Of a stretch of 64,000 bases of DNA, positions 39,641-50,707 are shown in pieces. Positions within the stretch are counted from its first letter, which is position 1. The number at the start of each line of letters is the position of its first letter. The notes under the pieces were generated by a model. It did no database searches. It was not told the DNA's origin and saw only the letters and a list, made by a program, of their open reading frames with translations. Source of the DNA: Struthio camelus (taxonomy: Eukaryota; Chordata; Aves; Struthioniformes; Struthionidae); assembly GCF_040807025.1 (NCBI RefSeq), contig NC_090942.1, positions 82,689,987 to 82,753,986 of the forward strand, in the 5' to 3' direction. A program made the position numbers and the translations under genes.

Positions 39641-41004
39641 CACACCTTACAGGCCCGTCTTTAGTTTTCCTCCCTACCATCAGCTTGAATTGTATCCATG
39701 CACAAGGTCTCCTTATCCCCACACAATATTACAGTTTTTGTATTGCTTAGTATTTTCAGTTTTTCTGTTCTTTTAACATGCCTTTGGGAAAACCAGAACG
39801 TTCACATGGCCACAGGAATCTGAATAATTTTTTTGTTTAATTAAGTTGTGTGGGTTTTTTGTTTTTTGTTTTGTTTGGGTTTTTCTTGTTTTTAGCAATT
39901 TTATTTTAGTCATTCCTTCTCTCTTCCTAAGTGTTCTAGGAGCTGTAAAAATGCATGGGAATCTGTTTAAACTAATTTGTCAAAATGACATGAAGATGGA
40001 ATGAGATAAAAGGTCAGTCGTCTATTAAGATCTTAATGGATCAGTGTCATTGCTCATGTTTTTTTTTTTTTTCAATCTAGTTAGTATCTGTTTATAATAC
40101 TACAATTTTAACATGGTTGTGGGCACTGCAAGATTTAATTGAAGGAACCAATTTGTGGAAAGGGATAAAGGAGAAAATAGAGAATTAAAAGCCAGGGTAA
40201 TTGGGCATATAATTGTGTCAATAATTCAAGGCAGGAGTGAGGAGGAGCAGACAGGACCTTTTCACAAGAAGGAAAGAAGAACCCAACCCCACAGCCGAAG
40301 TCCCAGTTCCCCCCATGGGTGAGAAGGTCGCAGAGTAAGTCTTGGGAATGGCTAGGGAAAGGTATTGCAGTCATATGTTGGTTATCCTTTGTGTGGTTTA
40401 TCTGAGTTCCAGATTAACACCAATGCCAAGTACGTTAAGGGTAGGGCCATACAAATGTCACTATATTGCTTCAGGGCTGATTCCAGTCCAAAACCAGTTT
40501 TCTTTCTTTCACTTAATGCCTGAGCCAAGAAACCCAGCAGCCCTGAGGTGAACCATTTTAGTGGTGTCAGATCTCATTTAGTTGCTTGTGATTGTGTAGA
40601 GAGCAGGGGAAAAAAAAATGTGCTGAATCCAAGGGTAGATGGTTTGAGAAAGCCTGAATTTGAACTCTTGGCTTTAGCTGGTATAAGCTGTTTCAGGGAA
40701 CAACATTCAAGTAACTAAAACAAACAAAAGCTTACTTAACGTGCGGTCATGGTCTTTCATTTCCTTGTTCAGTGTGTTTCTGTGGAATACTTTTTCCAAG
40801 CTACACCTCTTTGATTAATTTAGGCATTGCTGTTGATTTACTGCACCCTTCTCTGCAAGAATGCTATGCCATAAAAAGTCATGATGATACTTTTTTGAGT
40901 AGATGTGGATTTCCTATGGTTGGTATTGCTATAGCAACACTTCCCTCCAAACCATGACTATAACTGCAAAAGGTGCCATTGATCTTACATGTTCTAAGCA
41001 ACAT
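39641..41004. other. Spacer between CR1 copies
   Basis: AT-rich with T/G-rich simple sequence near 39850-39895 and a T run near 40060. No gene or RNA seen. Confidence 0.55.
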
Positions 41005-42346
41005 GCTCGGATGAGCAAGGAACTCCTGGCAAAACTCCAACAGAAGAAGGAAGTCTACAGAATGTGGAAAAGGGGACAGGCCACTTGGGAGGAATACAGG
41101 GACGTTGTCAGAGTGTGCAGGGCTGCGACAAGGAAGGCTAAGGCCCATTTGGAATTAAATCTGGCAAGGGATGTCAAGGACAACAAGAAGGCCTTCTTCA
41201 CATACATCACTAGCAAAAGGAAGACTAGGGAAAATGTGGGTCCGCTGCTGAATGGGGCAGGTGCCCTGGTGACGAAGGATACAGAGAAGGCAGAGATACT
41301 GAATGCCTTCTTTGCTTCAGTCTTCACTGCTAAGGCCAGTCCTGAGGAATCCCAGACCCCAGAGACAGGAGAGAAAGTGTGGAGAAAGGAAGACTCTCCC
41401 TTGGTGGAGGGGGATCAGGTTAGAGATCACTTGTCCAAACTTGACATCCACAAATCCATGGGCCCCGACGGGATGCACCCCCGAGGGCTGAGGGAGCTGG
41501 CGGATGTTATCACTAGGCCACCTCCATCATCTTGGAAAGGTCCTGGAGAACAGGAGAAGTGCCTGAGGACTGGAAGAAAACCAATGTCACCGCCGTCTTC
41601 CAAAAGGGCAAGAAGGAGGAGCCAGGAAACTACAGGCCTGTCAGCCGCACCTCCATCCTGGGAAAGGTGATGGAACAGCTCAACCTGGAGGTCCTCACTA
41701 AGCATCTGGAGGACAAGGTGGTGATCAGGAGTAGTCAGCATGGCTTCACCAAAGGGAAATCATGCTGGAGCAATCTGATAGCCTTCTCTGATGGAATGAC
41801 TGGCTGGGTAGAGGAGGGCAGAGCAGTGGATGTCTCCCTGGACTTGAGCAAGGCTTTGGACACTGTCTCCCATCACATCCTCCTAGGTAAGCTCAGGAAG
41901 TGTGGGCTAGACGAGTGGATGGTGAGGCGGATTGAAAACTGGCTGGCTGGCTGGCTGAGCTCAGAGGGTTGTGGTGAATGGCACAGAGTCAAGTTGGAGG
42001 CCTGTGGCTAGTGGTGTCCCCCAGGGGTCAGTCCTGGGTCCAGTCTTGTTCAGTGTATTCATCAATGACCCGGAGGAAGGGACAGAGTGCACCCTCAGCA
42101 AGTTTGCTGAGGATACTAAACTGGGGGGGAGTGGCTGACACACCAGAAGACTGTGCTGCCATTCAGAGGGACCTGGACAGGCTGGAGAGGTGGGCGGAGA
42201 GGACCCTCCTGAAGTTCAACAAAGGCAAGTGCAGGGTCCTGCACCTAGGCAGGAATAATCCCATGCACCAGTACAGGCTAGGGGTTGACCTGCTGGAAAG
42301 CAGCTCTGCAGAGAAGGACCTGGGAGTGCTGGTGGACAACAAGTAA
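41005..42346 (+). mobile_element. CR1 LINE ORF2 fragment, truncated at both ends
   Basis: A well-preserved CR1 piece covering the region between endonuclease and reverse transcriptase and most of the RT domain. It lacks the 5' UTR, ORF1 and endonuclease on the left and, unusually, the whole 3' end on the right: similarity stops after [11 protein letters not shown] at 42343, followed by non-CR1 sequence. CR1 copies made by target-primed reverse transcription always include the 3' end at birth, so the right-hand loss needs a later rearrangement. The missing portion matches in extent the minus-strand piece at 21797-22440. Confidence 0.93.
41005..42346 (+). pseudogene. CR1 reverse transcriptase pseudogene (ORF2 middle)
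   Basis: Motifs in order: [20 protein letters not shown] (from 41161), [14 protein letters not shown] (near 41290), [16 protein letters not shown] (41452-41499), [17 protein letters not shown] (near 41624), RT motif A VSLDLSKALDTVSH with its first aspartate kept (41832-41873), [10 protein letters not shown] (42013-42042), the catalytic box as FAEDTKLGG (42103 on) instead of FADD, and [18 protein letters not shown] (near 42212-42265). At least three frame changes occur: near 41515-41535, near 41950-41975, and at the seven-G run 42123-42129. The Asp-to-Glu change hits a metal-binding catalytic residue. The upstream 255-codon frame starting at 40903 joins about 35 non-CR1 codons to the CR1 part by chance. 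Confidence 0.9.
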
Positions 42347-45300
42347 AATATGTCTGTATTTATTGAGAAACTGAACTGCTTAATGTCAAATGAAATAGAG
42401 ATTGGTTTTTCATATTCATCCTACCACAAACCTTGATTATTCTTTCAGCAGAAATCATTTTATATTGAGCAAATTCTTTTATCAGTGTTTTGGGAAGCTA
42501 TTGCTAGATGTGAAAGCAGTTTTTCGCTATCAGAATTTAGTATGCTTGCTACGGCTTAGTTTAAGCATAATGATTTGCTGAGGCAGTTTTACTGGTAAGA
42601 TTCTCTGTAGGAATGCCTCTGCCTCTGTTGGACAGTTTTTCACAAGAGCATAATTAGGACCTTGTCCAGATCTCTGAGGCAACAAATTTGAAAACAAAAA
42701 AAAAAAAAAGAAAAAAGTTTCCATATGGAATGTCATGAAAATCAATTTCAAAGAGAATATGTTCCTGACAAACATTTCTTGTGTAAATTTGAATCTCATT
42801 ATTCATGTAACATAAGGATGTATGTGTTCATATTTTTTTGCACTCCAGAAGTAGAGGAAGCAACCAGGGAGTAATTGTGTGCACTAGAGCTGCCTGAATA
42901 GGGAGTGTGGGAAGCAAATTAGCACCAAGAAATTAGATATATTCTAATGATCTTCACTGGGGCTTCAAGATGTATTATGTAGATCCAGATGGTGATGACT
43001 TTCTGCATGCTCCAGTATTGCTGTGGCAATATAAATAGTGCAATGAAACTATCCTCCCAGTTTAAAGCCTTACTCAGCTTACAGCTTTGGCTAAATCACA
43101 CCATAGAGTTACGCATACTAGCTAGGATGCAATGCCATGCTAATGGATGTTCAACCCCCAGGGCCAGTTCTAGCCCAAGAGCAGTTTTTCTTCTTTCACT
43201 TGAAGTCTGAGCGAAGAGCTTTCTGCCAGCTGGGGAGTTTCCATACTATACAAGATGAGAACAGAGAACATGGGGGAGCAAATTGCAGATCATCTCCAAC
43301 TGTTTTGCATAGCTCCAGATTGAGTCCAACATGATCAGGCTTTAGTGGGAACTAATAAATCCAACTAGCAAAATGTAGACTTTTCTGCAGTGTGCTATGT
43401 CCTGGTGGTGGTGGTGGGAGGGCTTACCAGCTCAGTCATGGTATGGCATGGAGCTACATCTGGTCTGGCACTACATCCGAGCAAACATCTTTTGGTAAGT
43501 CAGAGCTCTGAGCAGCTCAGCCGCTTCAGCAGGTGTCAGCTTAGGATTGGCTGTGTTTGTTAGTTCAGCTTTGCTGGCCCTCCTGCCTTTTAGGTGATCC
43601 TGTATGGTTTCCTTAATATGCCCTTTATATATCATCTTGGATATGCTGCTGTTTGACTAGAGCCAGAGTATCAGAATCCGGTCATTAAAATATGCATATA
43701 AACTCCCAAACCCATAGAAATTAGAAACTATAAGCCTAATTCTGATTATACCCAGTAAATTGTGCAACTGCATTTATGAAATGAACTTTAAAAATGTACA
43801 GTGACAGCAGAGAAGGTAAGAGTGTAATAGCATGTAATCTCAGTTTGACCTGGAAGCTGAGAAGTCCTTGTTGTGAAAATAGAGGCATAAACCTATTTGG
43901 GGCTTTGTAGTTTTTCTTTTGAATTCCCTGGATATGATCTTCTGTTTGGCCACACCTCTCAGTTATCCCACCTGTAAGTCCCAGCAGGTTTTACACTAAT
44001 GAATGAGGGACACATAGCTGTAATTTTATCTGGATTTCTTTTGTTTTGTAATATGTGGCCTGTTCCTTTGGTTTGATTTACATTCTACTTTGTGCTTATG
44101 CTTTGGAATGACTTTTATTGAAAGGTTCAAGGGTCTCAAGCTGGGATATGGGTATAGTTTGTTGAAGGACTTTTGTCTATGTAGTACAGGTAAGAAGTAT
44201 TGTTCCTGGGCTGCTTGTATCAAACAAAGTGACACTGTTAATATGATCCCACCCACTCACCCTTAGAGAAGTTTCAAAGAGTTATTGAGAACAGAATCAT
44301 CCAGGCCTCAGGCTGTCGCTCACCTCCTGAAAATGCCTATGCAGAATAGCCCCAGTAATAGCTATCCCTCTATGTCTTTCGCATCCTAGACCGTGAGGAA
44401 GGAAGGGACTATGTTGTTGCTGTGCCGTAGTAACACCTAGAGCAGAAGCACAATTGCTTGCCTTGCTGGAGAGAAAGAGAGGGAGTGCAACATATGGCCA
44501 ATGCTTTAGCATCAGAAAGCGTCACATGGTGCAGATGTTTTCTGAAACCTGGATGTGTTTAAAACAAAGCTGTTTGCGGTGTGATTCATGGCAGGCATGG
44601 TGTGGACATCAGAAACATTGTTTTGTAGCTGAGCTACTTACAGGCTGGTTATCGTAGGAGTTGGCATTATACTGTCAAGTCTCACACTTTGACTATAAGA
44701 CTTGCTTAGTTGGCCTTTCTTCCCCCAAATTCTATATTAATGGATGGCTTTTCTCTGGCTCCCAGCCACACTTGGTGTGAGGCATGATGTAGATGGGGAG
44801 GCATCATTACGCTGCACTCTGCTGTACCTAGATTTTGCCTCCCAGCAGAGTCCTGCTGTGTGACATTGTGTATTGAATGCTCACTTTTTGCGTGATCTGA
44901 AAATTTAATACATTCACCATAGGACGCTACATCCTCACAGGCTTCTCGCTGTGGCTGTGGTCATGAGAGCTAGTGCATGGTGTCTCTCTCATTTGACATT
45001 GGAATAACTTGAGGAGTTTGCCTGTTCCTCTTTTCAGTTTTCAAGGATCATGTAAGGTAATATTTTGTTATTATTTTTAGGAATAACAGATTAGATTTGC
45101 AGTGAAAGTTCAACAGGACAAATGATCTGCATTGGTTTATGGTGCTTGAAGATTTTGCTTGCCTTTTTCACATGATTAAAAAAGTGTTAAAGAATATCAC
45201 AGTGACAGAGGCCTTGATAACCAGGCTACAAAAAATCATTTGTGTGCAACAGTGGAGAGTCTTTAAGGGAAGGAAACAAATGTCAGTGTTTATTCTGATT

Positions 45301-47926
45301 TCCTACTAGAGAATAAAATATTTCTAACTTTAATTTCATGATTATGGCAACATCCTTTCTAAGCCCTCAGCTCGTACTTCAAAAGCTATGGCTGTATTTA
45401 TACCTTTTGCTGCACTCTCCATATTTCTTGGTTATGAATTCTGACCTTGTCAAGTGCATTGTTTTCATAACTACCAAACAACAACAAAAATCCAAACCAC
45501 AAAACATTGTTAGACCAGCAATCTGCATTTCTGTCAGCCTCCTGCAATGAAATGGAGTAACTCTGCATGCTGTTAATATAATGAACTGCAGAAAAGTGAT
45601 TTAGCAAAGTGTGAAGACAAAAATTTCCTAGTTTTTTATTAGATGCTACTGCCTTATTAAGTCTGATAATTGTGAAGGATCTCAGCTTGTTATTATGACT
45701 TAGAATAATTGGAAATGTACTGTCCTACCCATTAGTTAAATGGGTATATTCCATGCCTCAAATGCCTCAGTGCCTCAAAGCCACATTGTATTTTCTCCAA
45801 ATGTCAGTACCTTCCTGTATGCTGCAAACTGGAAGGGAAATGCATTATATTGCTGGGTGTGATTTGGTTTAAGTGGCTCAAGCAATGGTTTTCATTTAAG
45901 TATTGAATTTGTCACTTGGAGTTGTTTGAAGTTTTTAAAAATTATTTAAAATGCTTCCTGTCCTAGTTTAAAGAGGTGTATCAAATACTGAATAAAAGAC
46001 ATTGGGCAGTCACGTTTCTTTTTGAAGAGGCCCACTGTAAATTTGGGGTTGATTAATGAAGTAGATCTACCAAGCATAGGAGTCAGGAACTTGTAACCTT
46101 GGGACCTTTCCTTTGTGCCTTAGTCGCGAACGTTTTGATGTCGTGTCAGCGGTGTTTACTCTTAGACTCTGTTATCCTCAAGTGATACTAGTTTTGCCAG
46201 GCTCAGCTATTTTGGAAACATAAATCACATCCTCAAAAACCGTGAGAAATTATTGAATAAGAAAGCAATAGGAGAAACAAACATCTGTTTGGATTCATTA
46301 TCTTCAGTCTTCTATCTGCAGTAACTGAGACAAAAAAGCAGAATTTCTCAAGTAACCATCGACTCCAGGGGCTAGCTGTTCAACAGAAATGCTACTGCAA
46401 GGATTGCAGGATTGTAATACTATTATTACAGTATTCTGTCTTTAGCACTAGCAAAATCTGTAACAGATACTTAGCTAGAGCTAAAAAACAGCATATGTTG
46501 TCTTGGATGATGTCCAGTGGTTCTTAAATATAGTGCAACGTTTTCTTTGCATAAGCTGTCAGTTCATTTTGCTTATAACCAGGGCAAAATTTATGGTTTT
46601 TATTTAGTTGAAGGAAGAATCCCCTGAAATGTGATAACCATTTATTGCAAAATTTCATATGCTATCAGTATGAAAATCCCTAAAATTAGGTGGGAGATGG
46701 AAACGTGCCAGAACATGTAGCTTATTTTATCTTTTGGGTCATTTCTTGGTGCAAAAAACAATCATAGCTGACCCAAAAAGATCATATTATGGAACAGCTG
46801 AACTCTTCTCTGTATAGTTTTCATTTTATTCTTTCTGGTTTGTTTGGTTTAGGGAAATTTAAGTCTCGAGTTTCCTTTGAACATGATCTAGGTGATTCTT
46901 TGCTGTTATGGTGTTAGTTTAAAGCTAATACTACAAATAACACTGAAATTTTGGTGGTATGCTGTAAATTGCGCTTTTGCACCCTAGATTGTTGGTTTTT
47001 TAATGTATTGTAAGATACAGGGTATGAGAAGAGATAACTGCAGCCCAACAGTTCACACATGAGCAAGAATCTTAATTTATCAGTTCCTTGTAACCCTTTG
47101 TTTTTCTCGGTTTTCATTTTGAGCTTGTCTTTTGAACGTTGCCAAAGATTCGCAGGGAAATTCAACAAGTTTTACTCAGCTTCATGTGAAAATTGTTTGT
47201 AAACTTCATATCTGAAAAGAAGTATAGGTCTGAACACCTTTTAGCCAATTTGTTCTGGATAGATAACATTTCAAAACAGATTAACTTAATGTGGCTTCAG
47301 GTGTGAGACTGTAGGCACTGTGCAATTTTGTTTTCTAATAAACACCAGTTTAAATGCTGATTACAGCTTAATGAATGTTACAGCCCCTTGAATTATGTGC
47401 TTCAACCCAGTCATGATGTGTTTTAGAGTTAAGACTTGGGAATCCGGTGTCTAAGCAATTTCTGTTTGTGGGTTTTTGTTTTGTTTTGTTTTTTGGGGAG
47501 GAGAGGGTTCGGAAGAGGGACTGCTCCCTCTCTCCCATCCGGGAACTTCCTCATCTAACTTGTGGTATTTTGATTTACAAAATGATTTGTCTATGTTTTC
47601 TTATTCATTTAAAAACATCATTCTGAGCAATAGTGGGTTTTAGCTGCAAATTCTTACTGGCATGTAATGATGTAATCTTGTTTTTGGATATTTGCAACAG
47701 CTCCAGTGAAATGAAATGTTTTGGAGTATCTTGATTTTGCTCTCTGACAAGTTTCATCTCAGAAAAAAACAGGCTTGGATTTGTCGACAGGAAAATAAAG
47801 AATTAAAGTGGGAAATGCACAGCCATGACCATTTGGAGTCTCAATATTGTTCTTTGTATACAGAGTCATGCAAACGCTTGTGGTCTGTATTTAATTGCTA
47901 AGTACACAGATGCTAACATAAATCTT

Positions 47927-47948
47927 AAAAAAAAAAAAAAAAAAAAAA
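47927..47948. repeat. A homopolymer, 22 bases
   Basis: Twenty-two A residues. No AATAAA closely upstream and no recognised retroposed body, so I do not call a processed pseudogene. Confidence 0.85.
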
Positions 47949-50343
47949 TTCCTTAAGAAAGAAAATTTGAATTGTCATAAAAGGTAAAGACAGCATTATT
48001 TTTTATTTTTAGTCTATGTTTAAACATCTTGGGCTTTTGAATATTGTTTGTCTTCTATCTGTGTCTCTGATTTATATTCATATTCAGAGGTAGAGTCCTG
48101 TTGTCTGAACAGGTGGTTAAATCTCTTTAAAGTGGTAACTTTTTTAGGACTTTTATCATTTGCTTCCACTTTAAACATGCACTTCAGATACTGTCCTGAA
48201 TAGGAACACTTTCCAAAATCTTGGGCTTAGTGAGGTCATTCTGACTCATTTCTTGCTAAATTATGGTATATGATATGTCCTTGTAATTCTCTTACTAACT
48301 CATTCATCCTGCAAATCTAGCAATGACTTTCCAAATGCAAGGTGAATAACATTGAACTAATATGTAGTTTGAAGGCCAGTCAAGCAAAGATAAAGTATGT
48401 GCCCAAAAAAGGGATGTTTAAAGTTTCTCTGCGATTGTTTGGAAGAGTTCTCCTAACAACAGAACTGTTTCTGTAGTGAATTTTTTAAACCTCCCTGTGC
48501 TCATAGAAAACTTAAAAATAAATAAATAAAATGCCTAAGCATGAGTTCTAGATGTAAGAAATTCAGGTGCATTATTTCCATTAAAAGAAAAAAGACCTGA
48601 GGCTTTTTCCCCTTTTGGTTTGGTCTGGGGTTTCCTTTGCTTCTGAGAGCTTTTATCAGCGCTCAGCTGAGATGTTCTGGGTGCATTTGTGCCCAGCAGA
48701 AACAGTCTTCCCCATTATACCCCAAGAGCTTCACCAGATTTCTTGAGAAAAGCTTGCTGCTGAGCACCCCTTTGGCATCAGCTGTGTTTTTCCTGTGGAA
48801 GCCTTTATACTGATGAACAACATCTTTTAAAATGTCAGAATTGCCATGCTGTTACATAGAATACAGTCTATAGCTTGCTGGGATTAGTTACAGCACTTGA
48901 TTTGTTAGTATGTTAATTTGGGGAGTTTGGAAGACTTCTTGAAAGAAGAAATTATTTTAGAGGAAATCCATTTGCACAATTTCTTGTCTTTCAGCTGTGG
49001 TCAGTAGCACTCCTGAAATAATGTGCCTAAATAAAAAACACAGTTTTTATCTGTGTTTAGCTCCAAAAAGAGTGCCACACACAATGCTTTAAAATTCAGA
49101 AAATGTTTTCATTCAGTATAAAATAATTGATCTTGGGTGGGTCTCTGGTAGACCATTGACTCTTCTAACTTGAACTGTGGCAGCACTGATAGCCACTGAA
49201 CCATCCATGTTAATTTTCAGTTAAGCATAGTTTTGCATGTAGGTTGCTTTGGTTTTGTTTGTTTGTTTTTCCCTGGCTAAGTAGTGCATTAAAGCAAAAC
49301 CACTTCCACCCTACTCTTTCACACGCATGCATGGTGTGATTCATGTCAAATAGATGCTTGACAATGGAAATAAACTTAGTGTTGTATTTTTTAAGTTAAC
49401 AAACTCTGGCTGCTGCAGCCTTTGTTGTGAAATGGGTTTTAAAAGTAGTCAGCTTCCACTGAGCATTTTCCTCCAAGGTAGAAGTCAAGGGACTGCCAGA
49501 AGATGCCTTTCAGGTGATCAGAACCTTCAAAATCATCCTGGAGGAGGATGCGAAACTCATGTGCTGAGCTCTCAAGTTGTAGATGTCACTCCCACTAAGT
49601 TATACTTCTGTATCTTTTACAATTAAAAATTAATTAGACTTCCAAAGGCCCATAAGACCTGGCAAATGTTCCTTTTGAGGTCTAAAACGGCAACGCCGTC
49701 TCTGTAATTCTTATGTTGGAAGCTGAGCGCTACCGTATGATGGTTTCCATGATTAATGAGAACAGCCAAAACGTAATAATCTTGCAGAACTTTGTCATAT
49801 CTCTTGTAGACTTCCTTTCAGAGAGCTGAACAGTTTTTTTATAGAAAATTTTAAATATTCATTTCATAATTTGGGCCCCAAATTCTTTATTTTTCTCTTT
49901 CAAAAATGTAAAACACAGGAATTCAGTGTTTCGGTCATTCCAAGTGGAATTGCACAGAAGGAAAAAAATCCTTAGGAAGGTCAATTTTCAGTCTAGATTT
50001 AAGAGAATACAGGAGCTTCGTTTGTCATGATATCCTTCTGATTTTTAACTCTGAGCTCTTTCTGAATTTATAAACACCAGATGACCACTTGTCACGCATT
50101 TCATTTGACTGAGAGCGACTCCTGATAAGTTGCAGGGAGAGTTAATACAACCACCGTAACTTCAAAGTCACTGTTACTCAAAATGGTGCCTCCCAGATCT
50201 TAGCTTTTGAAACAGTTTTGACATGTGGCTATGTACCTAGGTGTACTGTGTTTTACAGCCTAAGTCGATATATTTGCATATATGGTAAAAAGGAAGTCTG
50301 ATGATCAGACCTGGTTGGAAAAAAAATTCCCAGCAGAATGAGA

Positions 50344-50363
50344 TTTTTTTTTTTTTTTTTTTT
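50344..50363. repeat. T homopolymer, 20 bases
   Basis: Twenty T residues directly upstream of the candidate exon at 50.4 kb. Confidence 0.85.
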
Positions 50364-50404
50364 GAAAAATACCTGTTTGTTAAAATGGAAGAGTTTTACA
50401 GAGT

Positions 50405-50707
50405 GTCTGCTCTGGCCAGTTCTGCCTGCCTCTGAGGATCCACACTCCTAGACGTTGTTGCTCTGCGGGCAGTGCTGGGATTGCGAGACAGGAGGCTGTT
50501 TGTCGTGTTAAGAGCAAAGGGCTGAAAGAGCTGGGAGCTGCAGCTCTGGGAAAGGCTCCGCGCTCTCGGCCTTTGAGTCAGAAACCTCCCTGGAGCAACA
50601 GAGCTGAGAGCTTGGAGGCTCTCTGCTGAGGGTCTTTGGCTTGTTTATTAAGGCGTTTGCAGGTATTTCTTAGGAGAAGGAGACTGAATCAGAAAGTGAA
50701 ATTTCAG
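50405..50707 (+). promoter_or_regulatory. Candidate alternative promoter and non-coding first exon
   Basis: A 300-bp patch of raised GC content in AT-rich DNA, containing an AP-1 type TGAGTCA near 50574 and a GGAGCTGCAGCTC palindrome near 50531-50543, ending in a good splice donor (AATTTCAG then GTGAGCC, GT at 50708). No long open frame crosses it, so it would be 5'-untranslated. It could be a second start site of the gene whose CpG island lies at 24.5-26 kb, or an independent transcript. No polyadenylation or acceptor pairing can be shown. Confidence 0.3.

Larger units (their letters stand above)
42347..50404. other. Non-coding sequence, no gene seen
   Basis: Eight kilobases without a recognisable exon or transposon. 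Open frames are all below about 90 codons and have no known domain. It includes a TGG-rich patch near 43.40 kb and a 22-A run at 47927-47948. Confidence 0.55.

Noticed and set aside
41055..41741. Minus-strand frames inside the 41-42 kb CR1 (90 and 104 codons)
   Set aside because: Antisense shadows of the CR1 ORF2 reading frame.
47700..47948. Possible processed pseudogene ending in a 22-A tract
   Set aside because: No recognisable coding body, no poly(A) signal just upstream and no target duplication seen.
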